Shown here piece by piece: positions 15,578 to 24,018 of a DNA stretch of 36,159 nt. How positions within the stretch are numbered: the first letter of the stretch is position 1; each line of letters starts with the position of its first letter. The translations under genes were made by a program, and so were the position numbers. The DNA comes from an uncultured Spirochaetales bacterium. GTDB taxonomy: Bacteria; Spirochaetota; Spirochaetia; Sphaerochaetales; Sphaerochaetaceae. The stretch is from NCBI GenBank assembly GCA_949285785.1, contig CASEAG010000009.1, forward strand, positions 1 through 36,159, given 5' to 3'. The notes below the pieces were generated by a model. It ran no database searches and was not told the DNA's origin. It was given only the letters and a program-made list of their open reading frames with translations.

Positions 15578-17140
15578 TCAGATCAGGATGTCCGCATAGG
15601 ATTTCAGTATCTCATCTCCCTCGCAGCCCTTGAGCACCTTCTTGGCAAGGACCTTGCCGAGCTGGACGCCTTCCTGGTCGAAGGAGTTGAGGTTCCAAAG
15701 GAAGCCCTGGAACATGACCTTGTTCTCGAAGTGTGCCAGCAGTGCGCCGAGCACCTCGGGTGTGAGCCTGTCGGCGTACAGCAGGGACGAGCAGCGCTCC
15801 CCGTCGAACTCCTTGTTGGGGTTCTCGTCGTCCTTGCCGAGTGCGAAGGCTACTATCTGTGCGGCCAGGTTCGCATTGAGCTTCGCCTGGCTGGTCGAGC
15901 CTTCGACCTCGGTGTCGAAGCCGTACTGGTTATTCCTGAAGCCGATGAACTGCATCGGGATGACGTCTGTGCCCTGATGCAGGAGCTGGTAGAAGCTGTG
16001 CTGGCCGTTGGTGCCGCTTTCGCCGAAGATTACGGGGCCGGTTGAGTAGGACACCTTCTCTCCGAAGCGGTTGACGTGCTTGCCGTTGGACTCCATGTCC
16101 AGCTGCTGGAGATGGGCCGGGAAGCGGCACAGCGCCTGCGAGTAGGGAAGGATCGCAGTCTGCCCGTATCCCAGGACGTTCCTCAGATAGACACCGATTG
16201 CGGCGTCCATCATGGCCGCGTTCTTAGTTATGTCGCCATTGAGGGCGTTGTTGTCGGCCTCGTGCGCTCCGCTGAGCAGACGCTCGAAGGTCGAGTAGCC
16301 GAAGGCCAGCGAGAGGATCACTCCACCCACGGCGCTGGTCGAGCTGTATCGGCCGCCGATGTAGTCGTCGATGAAGAACGACTCGAGCATGTCGTCGGAT
16401 TTGGCAAGAGGACTTGTCTTGCTTGTTACCGCGACGAAGTGCTTTGATGGGTCGATGCCCTCGAGCGCTCCTGTTACAAGCAGCTGGTTGGTCAGCGTCT
16501 CGAGCGTGGTTCCGCTTTTGGAGACGAGCACGAAGAGCGTCCTCTCCGGATCGATCGTCCTGAGCACGGATGCCGCATCATCCGGGTCTACGTTGCTTAT
16601 GAACTCGGCTCTGAGCTGCTTGACCTTGTCACCTGCCGCCCAGCCCTTGAGCGCCAGATACAGGGCGCGGGGACCGAGGTCCGAGCCGCCGATGCCGATC
16701 TGGCAGACGGTGTCGATCCTCTTTCCGGTGGAGCCCTTTATCTTGCCGCTCCTGACCTTGTCGCTGAAGTCCCTGATCTTCTCCAGCTGGCCGGCATAGA
16801 ACTCGCTCTTGTCCTCGCCGTCCGCGATGACCGTGCTTCCGGTGCAGTTGCCTCTGGTCAGCTGGTGCAGCACCAGGCGCTTCTCGCCGGGGTTCATCAT
16901 CTCTCCGGACAGCAATGCGACGTACTTCTCCACGAGCTCCATCTCGTCGCACAGCTCCTGGAGCTTGGCCACGATCTCGCTGTTGACCGGCATCGCGGCA
17001 TAGTTGTATGTGACGCCGGCTCCTGCCGTGGCACTGTATTCCCTGATGCGCCTCGGCGTGAGGTTGTTCTTCAGCGAAGCCCTCTGGAGCTTCGTCAGGT
17101 CCTGAAAGGCCAGCGCCTTGTCGAGATTCTTGTATTCCAT
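15578..17140 (-). CDS. pgi: Glucose-6-phosphate isomerase
   Basis: The 520-residue enzyme interconverts glucose 6-phosphate and fructose 6-phosphate in the cytoplasm. The sugar-phosphate loop VSKSGTTLET and the first family segment QIGIGGSDLGPRALYLAL are intact. The active-site stretch VIFGESGTNGQHSFYQLLHQ carries the catalytic Glu (about residue 374) and His. Length suits the longer bacterial PGI type. GGAGG lies 9 nt before the ATG. It starts only 15 nt after the argR stop and must be co-transcribed with it, an unusual partner for a glycolytic gene. Confidence 0.97.
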   Translation of the reverse strand: MEYKNLDKALAFQDLTKLQRASLKNNLTPRRIREYSATAGAGVTYNYAAMPVNSEIVAKLQELCDEMELVEKYVALLSGEMMNPGEKRLVLHQLTRGNCTGSTVIADGEDKSEFYAGQLEKIRDFSDKVRSGKIKGSTGKRIDTVCQIGIGGSDLGPRALYLALKGWAAGDKVKQLRAEFISNVDPDDAASVLRTIDPERTLFVLVSKSGTTLETLTNQLLVTGALEGIDPSKHFVAVTSKTSPLAKSDDMLESFFIDDYIGGRYSSTSAVGGVILSLAFGYSTFERLLSGAHEADNNALNGDITKNAAMMDAAIGVYLRNVLGYGQTAILPYSQALCRFPAHLQQLDMESNGKHVNRFGEKVSYSTGPVIFGESGTNGQHSFYQLLHQGTDVIPMQFIGFRNNQYGFDTEVEGSTSQAKLNANLAAQIVAFALGKDDENPNKEFDGERCSSLLYADRLTPEVLGALLAHFENKVMFQGFLWNLNSFDQEGVQLGKVLAKKVLKGCEGDEILKSYADILI

Positions 17141-17155
17141 CCGTCTATGCCTCCT

Positions 17156-17644
17156 TCAGCTGCGCTCCGGATCCTGGTCCTGCAGGTCCGGTATCCTGGT
17201 CTGGAAGCTCTCCAGCAGGTCCTCCTTCGTCATGCCCTCCCTGAGGATGACGAATATGGTGTCATCTCCTGCAAGGGAGCCGAGTATCTCGGGCAGATTC
17301 AGCACGTCGAGCGCGAAGCATACGCTGTTGGCATGCCCGGGACGGGTCTTTATGACGCCGAAGTTGCCGCTGAACTCGATGGAGAGTATGCCTCTCCTGA
17401 CATCCTGGATGTAGCTCTTCTCGCTCTCCGAGACCAGGTCGCTTTCCGGAAGCGAGTAATAGTATCCGGACCAGCCGTCGGAGATCTTGCCCACCTTGAG
17501 CATCTTGAGGTCACGAGACAGCGTCGCCTGCGTGACGTTGTATCCCTCCTCCTTGAGCAGGTCCAGGAGCATGTCCTGATTGTCTATGCGGTTGTTGCGG
17601 ATCAGCTCCTTGACGACCGCAAGCCTGTTGTGTCTTTCTCTCAA
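17156..17644 (-). CDS. argR: Arginine repressor ArgR
   Basis: The 162-residue regulator uses a TTG start at 17644, with AGGAGG 5 nt upstream; an open frame continues further but has no better start. The N-terminal winged helix shows the ArgR recognition segment TQATLSRDLK (residues 38-47). The C-terminal domain has the arginine-binding, hexamer-forming GDDTIFVIL (126-134). In other bacteria ArgR binds arginine and represses biosynthesis or activates catabolism. The tail after residue 150 is charged and slightly longer than usual. ATGCAT repeats and an ARG-box-like A/T stretch lie in its own leader, suggesting autoregulation. It shares its transcript with pgi. Confidence 0.92.
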   Translation of the reverse strand: MRERHNRLAVVKELIRNNRIDNQDMLLDLLKEEGYNVTQATLSRDLKMLKVGKISDGWSGYYYSLPESDLVSESEKSYIQDVRRGILSIEFSGNFGVIKTRPGHANSVCFALDVLNLPEILGSLAGDDTIFVILREGMTKEDLLESFQTRIPDLQDQDPERS

Positions 17645-17664
17645 ACCGTCCTCCTGATGGGAAT

Positions 17665-17713
17665 ATGCATTTCCTATGCATAAAATATACACCCTCGCGA
17701 GGGGGTAGCACAA
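17665..17713 (-). promoter_or_regulatory. argR-pgi promoter with operator-like palindromes
   Basis: On the minus strand TTGTGC (17708-17713), an 18-nt spacer and TATATT (17684-17689) form the promoter. The spacer contains the perfect palindrome CCCTCGCGAGGG (17692-17703). Downstream, ATGCAT (17665-17670) and ATGCAT (17676-17681) flank TTCCT and adjoin TAAAATATA, an ARG-box-like sequence. Both sites could hold repressors. Confidence 0.5.
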
Positions 17714-17742
17714 GGACGAAAACGTCTGGCCTGTGTGCGCGA

Positions 17743-17772
17743 TTGACAACAGTCGGACAGAAGGGCGACAAT
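17743..17772 (+). promoter_or_regulatory. Promoter of the lemA operon
   Basis: A perfect TTGACA (17743-17748), an 18-nt spacer and GACAAT (17767-17772) precede lemA by 25 nt, divergent from argR. Confidence 0.6.
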
Positions 17773-17797
17773 CTGTTGAAGAATACGGAGGTAGGAC

Positions 17798-18346
17798 ATG
17801 ATCGTGCTCCTGATTGCCCTGGTCGCAATAGCCGTGCTTGTCATATGGGCGGCGACGACCTACAACTCCCTGGTGGGGACCCGCAACAGGGCCGAGGAGG
17901 CCCTCGGCGCCCTGGATGCGCACCTCAAGCAGCGCTATGACCTCATCCCGAATCTGGTGGAGACGGTCAAGGGCTACGCAGCCCACGAGGAGGAGACGCT
18001 CTCTCGCGTCATAGGTGCACGCAATGCCGCCATGTCCAGCTCGCCCGCCCAGCGGGGCAGGGCCGAGGATGCGCTCTCTGACACGCTGCACCATCTCTTC
18101 GCGCTCAGCGAGAGCTACCCGGATCTCAAGGCCAACGCCTCGTTCATGGATTTGCAGCAGAGGCTTGCGGCACTGGAGACCGACATTCTCAACGCCCGCA
18201 AGTACTACAATGCACTTGCCCGTACGATGAACGACAAGGTGGACATGTTCCCCTCCAGCATCATCGCATCCGTCTTCCACTTCGCCCGCCTGTCATATAT
18301 CGAGGTGGCCCAGGAGGAGAAGGCGGTTCCAGAGGTCAGGTTTTGA
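17798..18346 (+). CDS. lemA: LemA family protein
   Basis: The 182-residue protein has one N-terminal transmembrane helix (residues 1-20) followed by a long helical bundle. The LemA hallmarks are clear: YNSLVGTRNRAEEAL, then LKQRYDLIPNLVETVKGYA and, near the end, NARKYYNALARTMND. LemA proteins are widespread membrane-anchored coiled-coil proteins without a settled biochemical role. They are very often encoded next to a DUF2207 or TPM-type membrane protein, as here. GGAGG lies 6 nt before the ATG. The stop overlaps the next start by 4 bp. Confidence 0.93.
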   Translation: MIVLLIALVAIAVLVIWAATTYNSLVGTRNRAEEALGALDAHLKQRYDLIPNLVETVKGYAAHEEETLSRVIGARNAAMSSSPAQRGRAEDALSDTLHHLFALSESYPDLKANASFMDLQQRLAALETDILNARKYYNALARTMNDKVDMFPSSIIASVFHFARLSYIEVAQEEKAVPEVRF

Positions 18347-20154
18347 GAAAGACTCTCCTTGTTCTGCTGCTGACGCTCGTCGCTGCGCTCCTTTGTGCAT
18401 CCGACTTCGACATCGTCCGTGCCGACTTCGAGATCTCGGTGTCGGAAGGCAGGGTGTACACCATCACCGAGACCCTGTCGTACGACTTCCACCGCCCGAG
18501 CCATGGCGTCATCCGGTACATTCCGCTTGACGGTGCTGGTGCCGACGTGGTTTATGTAAGCGAGCAGTGGCAGGCTGGGGTTGAGGACGGCTTCCTTGTC
18601 ATACGGATAGGCGATCCCTCCCGTCTCGTGGATGGGGTGCACGACTACACGATAACGTATTCGCTGTCCCCCGGACGCGACAGGTATCAGGACTATGACG
18701 AGGTCTATCTCGACCTCTATTCGACTTATGACGAAAGCGTCGACAACGTCACGTTCTCCATCGCCATGCCGGATGACATCTCCTCCTGCCGCTGGTGGGC
18801 CACGTATGGTCCATATGGCTCGACGGAGACCGTCGGGACGGACCTGGTCGACGGCAGGATGCTCGTGGGGGCCCTGGACCATCTCGGTCCGGGCGAGGGA
18901 GTCACCGTACGCATCGAGCTTCCTGAAGGCTACTTCGCCTTTAGCGACCATTCCGTTGCGGCATTCGTCGCAACGCTTGTGCTCAGCCTCGTGCTGGTTG
19001 TTCTGATGGGTGTGATGTATCTGCGCTTCGGCAGAGACGAGGATCCCGTGATCGTGCCCACGTTCTCCCCTCCTGACGGACTGTCGCCTCTGGAGGTCGG
19101 CTATCTCTTCGATTCCAGCGACGACGGGCATGACTATGCCGCAATGGTCTGGTACTGGGCGGACAAGGGACTGCTCGAGGTCGAGGAAATCGGTGGAGAC
19201 CAGGGCTTCGTCCTGCACAGGAAGGGCCGCCCCGATGAGGCGTGTCCTGAATACGAGAGGAGCCTGTTCGATGCGCTCTTTGCATCCGGAGATGACGTGG
19301 CCCTCGATTCGGTCAGGCTGTACCCGGCTATCGAGAAGAGCGTGAGGCCCGCCCTCAGACGCCGCTTCGAGAGGGGTCGGGAGGCCCTCTACGACTGCCG
19401 TTCACAGAGGATGCAGACAATCGCGATGGCGCTTGGCGTGCTGTATGCCGTTGCCATGGCATTCCTCACCGCCGTCAACGATTCGCGTTTCGGACTGTAT
19501 GCGTTCTTCATCCTGGCCTTCCAGTTCATATTCTCCTGCCTGGTGTTCTGGTCCCTCAACAGGCGGATACCGACCACACTGCAGAACGTGATGTACGCAC
19601 TCCTGATAATCTTCATAACGCTGATGAGCGCGGCCATGCTCAACGGCGTGTGCATATCCGCCGGGATAAGCCGCACCCTTGTGCATGCCATGACGGTCGT
19701 CATGACCGTCGCGCTCAGCGCGATCAGCGGTCTTGCCGCAGCCATGAAGCGTCGCAGCGCCTATGCACAGGATGTGCTGGGCCGCATCCTCGGCTACCGT
19801 GACTTCCTCGAGAATGTCGAGATGGACAGGCTCAGGGCACTGATCGATGAGGATCCGGAGTACTTCTACCACAATCTCTCATACGCCATCGTGCTCGGCC
19901 TCGAGAAGGAGTGGGCGGGGAAGGCGGAGTCCATCGCGCTCAGTCCGGCATCATGGTACATCGGGCCTTCGCCTGTGACGTCCTATATGTTCTACAGCGT
20001 CATGGCCGACCGCTTCTCCCGCACCTTCACATCCAGCTGCCTCGTGCCGCCGCGCGTGTCGTCAAGCCGCTTCCACGGCGCGTCAGGAAGCCACAGCGGC
20101 TTCTCCGGCTTCTCCGGAGGAGGCATCGGCGGTGGCGGTTCCAGGAGCTGGTGA
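18343..20154 (+). CDS. DUF2207 domain membrane protein
   Basis: The 603-residue protein begins at a TTG overlapping the lemA stop (TTGA). A signal sequence (residues 1-20) leads into an extracytoplasmic beta-rich DUF2207 domain with HGVIRYIP early on. A membrane helix near 204-224 is followed by a cytoplasmic segment (FSPPDGLSPLEVGYL, typical of the family), a cluster of helices between ~360 and ~455, and a Gly/Ser-rich tail (GGGIGGGGSRSW). Such tails are characteristic of LemA partners. The function of the family is unknown; it probably forms an envelope complex with LemA. The stop shares one base with the next ATG. Confidence 0.9.
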   Translation: MRKTLLVLLLTLVAALLCASDFDIVRADFEISVSEGRVYTITETLSYDFHRPSHGVIRYIPLDGAGADVVYVSEQWQAGVEDGFLVIRIGDPSRLVDGVHDYTITYSLSPGRDRYQDYDEVYLDLYSTYDESVDNVTFSIAMPDDISSCRWWATYGPYGSTETVGTDLVDGRMLVGALDHLGPGEGVTVRIELPEGYFAFSDHSVAAFVATLVLSLVLVVLMGVMYLRFGRDEDPVIVPTFSPPDGLSPLEVGYLFDSSDDGHDYAAMVWYWADKGLLEVEEIGGDQGFVLHRKGRPDEACPEYERSLFDALFASGDDVALDSVRLYPAIEKSVRPALRRRFERGREALYDCRSQRMQTIAMALGVLYAVAMAFLTAVNDSRFGLYAFFILAFQFIFSCLVFWSLNRRIPTTLQNVMYALLIIFITLMSAAMLNGVCISAGISRTLVHAMTVVMTVALSAISGLAAAMKRRSAYAQDVLGRILGYRDFLENVEMDRLRALIDEDPEYFYHNLSYAIVLGLEKEWAGKAESIALSPASWYIGPSPVTSYMFYSVMADRFSRTFTSSCLVPPRVSSSRFHGASGSHSGFSGFSGGGIGGGGSRSW

Positions 20155-20795
20155 TGCAGGGGAATGTCCTGGCGCTCGTCTATTCGTTCGCTTTCGTCCT
20201 CGCCGTGATATCCATCGCCTTCGTCCTGTACCGGACGCTGCACCTGTCCAGCGAGAGTGTCCGCAAGCTCATACACATCGGCGTGTCGAACTGGGTGTTC
20301 ATCCTTGTGCTGTGCTTCGACGATGTACGCTATGCTCTCGTGGGGCCGATTGCATTCATGGTGATCAACGCCGCATTCGTCTATTCCGGTGCCGCAAGGC
20401 TGCTTGGCATGGGTGACCGCCGCAGGGACAACGGCCTGGTCTACTTCCCGTTCTCTCTGCTGGTGATGACTCTTCTCTACTACAGGGGATTCATCCAGGC
20501 GCATGACGTCGTGGCTTCGACACTTGTAATGGGCTACGGCGACGGTCTTGCCGCCCTGGTGGGCTCGAAGCTGGGGCGCCACAAGTATTCGGTGCTCAAC
20601 GCAACCAAGAGCTGGGAGGGGACTGCAGTGATGCTGGTCGTCTCGATTGCCGTGATCGCCATATTCACCCCGTATCCTGCCCTCAAGGTGCTTGTCATGG
20701 CCGCCGTGGCCACGTTGTTCGAGGCACTCACGCCGCTAGGGCTGGACAACATAACGGTGCCTCTGCTCACCGCGCTCTCGGGGGCCCTGATATGA
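20154..20795 (+). CDS. Phytol/dolichol kinase-like (VTE5-type) CTP-dependent prenol kinase homologue
   Basis: The 213-residue, about seven-helix membrane protein carries the landmarks of the polyprenol kinase family (VTE5, SEC59, related to CdsA). These are RKLIHIGVSNW near the N-terminus, GYGDGLAALVGSKLGRHKY with the Asp-Gly core, and KSWEGT. Plant and cyanobacterial VTE5 phosphorylate phytol using CTP. Here the acceptor is more likely farnesol, geranylgeraniol or undecaprenol; that is inference. The ATG lies in the stop codon of the DUF2207 gene. Its 3' end overlaps the DUF92 gene, whose homologue VTE6 does the second phosphorylation, so the two steps seem to be paired. Confidence 0.8.
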   Translation: MQGNVLALVYSFAFVLAVISIAFVLYRTLHLSSESVRKLIHIGVSNWVFILVLCFDDVRYALVGPIAFMVINAAFVYSGAARLLGMGDRRRDNGLVYFPFSLLVMTLLYYRGFIQAHDVVASTLVMGYGDGLAALVGSKLGRHKYSVLNATKSWEGTAVMLVVSIAVIAIFTPYPALKVLVMAAVATLFEALTPLGLDNITVPLLTALSGALI

Positions 20796-21628
20796 TCTTC
20801 TGGTCCATCGACGAGCGTTTCTTCTCGCTTGTGCCTGTGCTTCGTGTCGTCCTGGCGCTCGGCGTGCTCGCCCTGGTGGGACTGTGGGCATGGTGGAAGC
20901 GCCAGCTCACGGCCTCGGGCCTTGCCATGGCACTTGCCATGGGGCTTGTGACCACGCTCATCGGGGGCTTCACCTCCCTGAGCCTGTATCTCTTCTTCCT
21001 CTTGTCGGCTGCCTTGATAGGCAGACTGTCCAGAAGGATAAGGGGGCTTGAGAAGATCCACAGGAAGGGCGGACGACGCGACTGGATGCAGGTGCTTGCA
21101 AATGGTGGCGCCGCACTCGTGGCGATCGTCATCCACCACTTCGAGCCGGGCCCGCTTCCGCTTGCGGTCTTCTGCGCATGCCTTGGCGAGGCCTGCAGCG
21201 ATACCTGGGCCAGCGAGATAGGTGTGCTCAGCACCCGTGATCCCGTCTCCATACTGACCTTCACCAGAGTGCCCAGAGGCCTGTCGGGAGGCGTGTCGCT
21301 GCTTGGCACGGGGGCCGCGTTGCTGTCAAGCGTGCTGTATGCCATGTTCGCCTTCAGCTGCTACCGGGGCATCGGGATGTCGCTTTCTCTTCTGGTATGT
21401 CTGTCCTCCTTCGTCGGAGTCATGGTCGACTCGCTGCTTGGGGCGACGATCCAGGCGCACTACTACGACGAGAAGGACGACCTGTTCACGGAGCACTCCC
21501 ATGACAGGGAAGGCAACGCCCTCAAACTTGCACGCGGCATCCGCTTCATGGACAACGACATGGTCAATCTGACCAGCAACGTGGTCACGTTCCTGCTGTG
21601 CTGGTCGCTCGGAAGTCTGATGGTCTGA
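20792..21628 (+). CDS. DUF92 family (VTE6-like prenyl-phosphate kinase homologue)
   Basis: The 278-residue integral membrane protein belongs to the DUF92/TIGR00297 family, whose plant member VTE6 converts phytyl phosphate to phytyl diphosphate. The family core GEACSDTWASEIG is intact. RVPRGLSGGVSLLGTGAA and VDSLLGATIQA follow in the expected order. Overlap by 4 bp (ATGA) with the prenol kinase homologue indicates coupled synthesis. Together they could recycle a free isoprenoid alcohol to the diphosphate for quinone or undecaprenyl lipid synthesis. The physiological substrate in this organism is unknown. Confidence 0.85.
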   Translation: MIFWSIDERFFSLVPVLRVVLALGVLALVGLWAWWKRQLTASGLAMALAMGLVTTLIGGFTSLSLYLFFLLSAALIGRLSRRIRGLEKIHRKGGRRDWMQVLANGGAALVAIVIHHFEPGPLPLAVFCACLGEACSDTWASEIGVLSTRDPVSILTFTRVPRGLSGGVSLLGTGAALLSSVLYAMFAFSCYRGIGMSLSLLVCLSSFVGVMVDSLLGATIQAHYYDEKDDLFTEHSHDREGNALKLARGIRFMDNDMVNLTSNVVTFLLCWSLGSLMV

Positions 21629-21636
21629 AAGACATC

Positions 21637-21690
21637 TTGCCGTTAATCGAGTTAATCAGTATTTTAGACGATGGTGCGTGGGGCACCATC
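21637..21690 (+). promoter_or_regulatory. groL promoter and 5'-end stem-loop
   Basis: TTGCCG (21637-21642), a 17-nt spacer and TATTTT (21660-21665) form the promoter. The spacer holds a direct repeat GTTAATC at 21642 and 21651, a possible regulator site. A hairpin GATGGTGC/GCACCATC (21670-21690) would sit at the very 5' end of the mRNA, as in stabilised messages. No CIRCE element is present. Confidence 0.5.
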
Positions 21691-21726
21691 ACATTTCGTG
21701 GATTTGTCAAGGAGAGATGAATAGAT

Positions 21727-23355
21727 ATGGCAAAACAGCTTCAGTTCAATGAAGAGGCGCGCAAGTCTCTTGTAAATGGTGTCGAGAAGATCTCGAAGGC
21801 CGTCATGACGACTCTTGGACCCAAGGGCAGACTGGTCCTTCTGGACAAGAAGTACGGCGCACCGACCGTGACCAAGGACGGCGTCTCCGTCGCCAAGGAG
21901 ATCGAGCTCGAGGATCCGTTCGAGAACATGGGCGCACAGCTTCTCAAGGAGGTCGCATCCAAGACCAACGACGTGGCCGGTGATGGAACCACCACTGCGA
22001 CCGTCCTCGCATGGGCGATCACCAAGGAGGGCATGAAGAGCGTCGCATCCGGCGTCAACCCGATGGGCATCAGAAGAGGTATCGACATAGCCGTCGCGGA
22101 TGCCGTCGAGGAGGTCAGGAAGCAGGCCAAGATGATCCAGGAGAAGGAGGAGATCGCACAGGTCGCATCCATCTCCGCCAACAACGACAGGACCATCGGC
22201 GACGAGATCGCCAATGCAATGGACAAGGTCGGCAAGGATGGAGTCATCACCGTCGAGGAGTCCAAGACGATCGAGACCACCGTCGACTTCGTCGAGGGAA
22301 TGCAGTTCGACCGCGGCTATCTTTCCGCATATTTCTGCAACAACCGCGACACCATGACCAGCGTCATGGACAACCCCTATATCCTGATCTACGACAAGAA
22401 GATCAGCAACATGAAGGACCTGCTCCCGATTCTCGAGAAGGTCGTGCAGACCGGAAAGGGACTGCTGATCATCGCCGAGGATGTCGACGGCGAGGCCCTC
22501 ACCACGCTGGTCCTCAACTCCGTCAGGGGTACGCTGAACGTCGTCGCCGTCAAGGCTCCCGGCTTCGGTGACAGAAGGAAGGCCATGCTCGAGGACATCG
22601 CGATCCTGACCGGCGGCCAGGTCATCACCGAGGAGCTGGGAATGAAGCTCGAGAACGCCGACATCTCCATGCTCGGACGTGCCAAGAGCGTCAAGGTCGA
22701 GAAGGAGAACACCACGATCATCTCCGGCGCAGGATCCTCCGACGCCATCAGGGACAGGATCGCCCAGATCAAGGGCCAGATCCAGGATTCCACCAGCGAG
22801 TATGACAAGGAGAAGCTCCAGGAGCGCCTGGCAAAGCTTGCCGGAGGCGTCGCCCTGATCAACGTCGGTGCCGCAACCGAGGTCGAGCTCAAGGAGAAGA
22901 AGCATCGTGTCGAGGACGCCCTCAGCGCAACGCGCGCAGCAATCGAGGAGGGTGTCATCCCCGGAGGTGGCGTGGCGCTTGTCCAGGCTGCCGTCGAGAT
23001 GGAGAAGAAGGACCTTGCAAAGCTCTCCGAGGACGAGAAGATCGGCTACAACATCGTCAAGAGGGCCCTCGAGGAGCCCATCAGGCAGATCGCTGCCAAC
23101 GCGGGTCTCGACGGTGCGGTCATCGCCGACCACTGCAAGAACGAGAAGAAGGGCGTAGGCTTCGACGCCAACGCCATGAAGTGGGTCGACATGGTCTCGG
23201 CCGGAATCATCGACCCTGCGAAGGTCACGCGCTCTGCACTGCAGAACGCCGCATCCATCGCGGCATTGATCCTGACCACCGAGTGCGCTGTCACCGACAT
23301 TCCCGCTCCGGAGCCCGCCGCTCCCGCAGCCGGCGGCATGAACGGCATGATGTAA
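21727..23355 (+). CDS. groL: Chaperonin GroEL (Hsp60)
   Basis: The 542-residue subunit of the double-ring chaperonin has the ATP-binding segments TLGPKGR and [15 protein letters not shown], including the catalytic Asp. The apical and equatorial landmarks [17 protein letters not shown] and [12 protein letters not shown] are present, and it ends in the typical GGMNGMM tail. It folds cytoplasmic proteins with GroES. No groES precedes it, unlike in most bacteria, so the co-chaperonin must be elsewhere. AAGGAGAG lies upstream of the ATG. Confidence 0.98.
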   Translation: MAKQLQFNEEARKSLVNGVEKISKAVMTTLGPKGRLVLLDKKYGAPTVTKDGVSVAKEIELEDPFENMGAQLLKEVASKTNDVAGDGTTTATVLAWAITKEGMKSVASGVNPMGIRRGIDIAVADAVEEVRKQAKMIQEKEEIAQVASISANNDRTIGDEIANAMDKVGKDGVITVEESKTIETTVDFVEGMQFDRGYLSAYFCNNRDTMTSVMDNPYILIYDKKISNMKDLLPILEKVVQTGKGLLIIAEDVDGEALTTLVLNSVRGTLNVVAVKAPGFGDRRKAMLEDIAILTGGQVITEELGMKLENADISMLGRAKSVKVEKENTTIISGAGSSDAIRDRIAQIKGQIQDSTSEYDKEKLQERLAKLAGGVALINVGAATEVELKEKKHRVEDALSATRAAIEEGVIPGGGVALVQAAVEMEKKDLAKLSEDEKIGYNIVKRALEEPIRQIAANAGLDGAVIADHCKNEKKGVGFDANAMKWVDMVSAGIIDPAKVTRSALQNAASIAALILTTECAVTDIPAPEPAAPAAGGMNGMM

Positions 23356-23378
23356 GTCATCCGCAGGTCGGAAATGAC

Positions 23379-23406
23379 GGAAGGCATCCCGCATGGGGTG
23401 CCTTCC
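23379..23406 (+). terminator. Terminator of groL
   Basis: The 12-bp stem GGAAGGCATCCC/GGGGTGCCTTCC with a GCAT loop is followed by TCCGTATTC; the T tract is poor. Confidence 0.7.
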
Positions 23407-23424
23407 TCCGTATTCGGGTACAGC

Positions 23425-23453
23425 TTGACGCCATCAGTGTCAAATGCTACCTT
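23425..23453 (+). promoter_or_regulatory. Candidate yajC promoter
   Basis: TTGACG (23425-23430), a 17-nt spacer and TACCTT (23448-23453) lie 50 nt before yajC and after the groL terminator. Confidence 0.4.
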
Positions 23454-23502
23454 TTCCCCCGTCGGATCAGACACCATTCATAATTTGATAAAGAGGAAAG
23501 AT

Positions 23503-23940
23503 ATGACTGCACAGAGCGGATCGATGTGGACCACGATAATAATGTTCGTCGCGATCATCGCGATCTTCTACTTCCTGATCATCAGGCCGCAGAAGAAGAG
23601 GGACAAGGAGACGAAGGCGATGCTGGATGCCATGAAGAAGGGCGACAAGGTCGTCACCATCGGCGGCATTCATGGAACAGTCGTCACCGTCAAGGAGCAG
23701 ACTGTCGTCCTGAAGGTCGATGACAATGCCCGTCTCGAGTTCACCAAGAGCGCGATCTCGACCGTCCTGAACAAGGAGGGTGCGAAGTCCAATCCCAACA
23801 AGAAGGCCGACAAGGCCTCCAAGGAGGAGACCAAGGCGGAGGCCAAGGTCGAGGCCAAGGTCGATGACAAGAGCGCCGAGCAGGCCGCACCGGCCGACAA
23901 CACGGTCGAGTTCAAGGCTCCAGAGAAGCAGGACAAGTGA
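23503..23940 (+). CDS. yajC: Preprotein translocase accessory subunit YajC
   Basis: The 145-residue protein has one membrane helix (about residues 8-24) running into FLIIRPQKKRDKE, then a small domain with GDKVVTIGGIHGTV, as in all YajC proteins. It associates with SecDF-YidC in the inner membrane. The last ~45 residues are a Lys/Ala/Glu-rich low-complexity tail, longer than in E. coli YajC. The ATG at 23503 has AGAGGAAAG upstream. secD and secF, its usual neighbours, are not in this window; ispH follows after a strong terminator. Confidence 0.95.
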   Translation: MTAQSGSMWTTIIMFVAIIAIFYFLIIRPQKKRDKETKAMLDAMKKGDKVVTIGGIHGTVVTVKEQTVVLKVDDNARLEFTKSAISTVLNKEGAKSNPNKKADKASKEETKAEAKVEAKVDDKSAEQAAPADNTVEFKAPEKQDK

Positions 23941-23962
23941 CGCCTGCCGACACGGCTGGATG

Positions 23963-23994
23963 AACCGCTTCGTCTGAAGCGGTTTATTTTTTTT
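23963..23994 (+). terminator. Strong terminator of yajC
   Basis: A perfect 9-bp stem AACCGCTTC/GAAGCGGTT with a 4-nt loop is followed by TATTTTTTTT. Confidence 0.95.
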
Positions 23995-24018
23995 CCCGTT
24001 TCAATCATCATCTTTCCC

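Noticed and set aside
17656-18280. Extension of the argR reading frame upstream of 17644
   Set aside because: The upstream part crosses the argR promoter and lies opposite lemA. AGGAGG before the TTG at 17644 and the normal ArgR length fix the start.
21670-21690. Hairpin before groL considered as a CIRCE element
   Set aside because: The arms GATGGTGC/GCACCATC do not match TTAGCACTC-N9-GAGTGCTAA and the loop is only 5 nt.
21664-23394. Minus-strand open frame of 576 codons across groL
   Set aside because: It is antisense to the full groL and reads as Leu/Asp-rich low-complexity sequence; no start signal or family motif.
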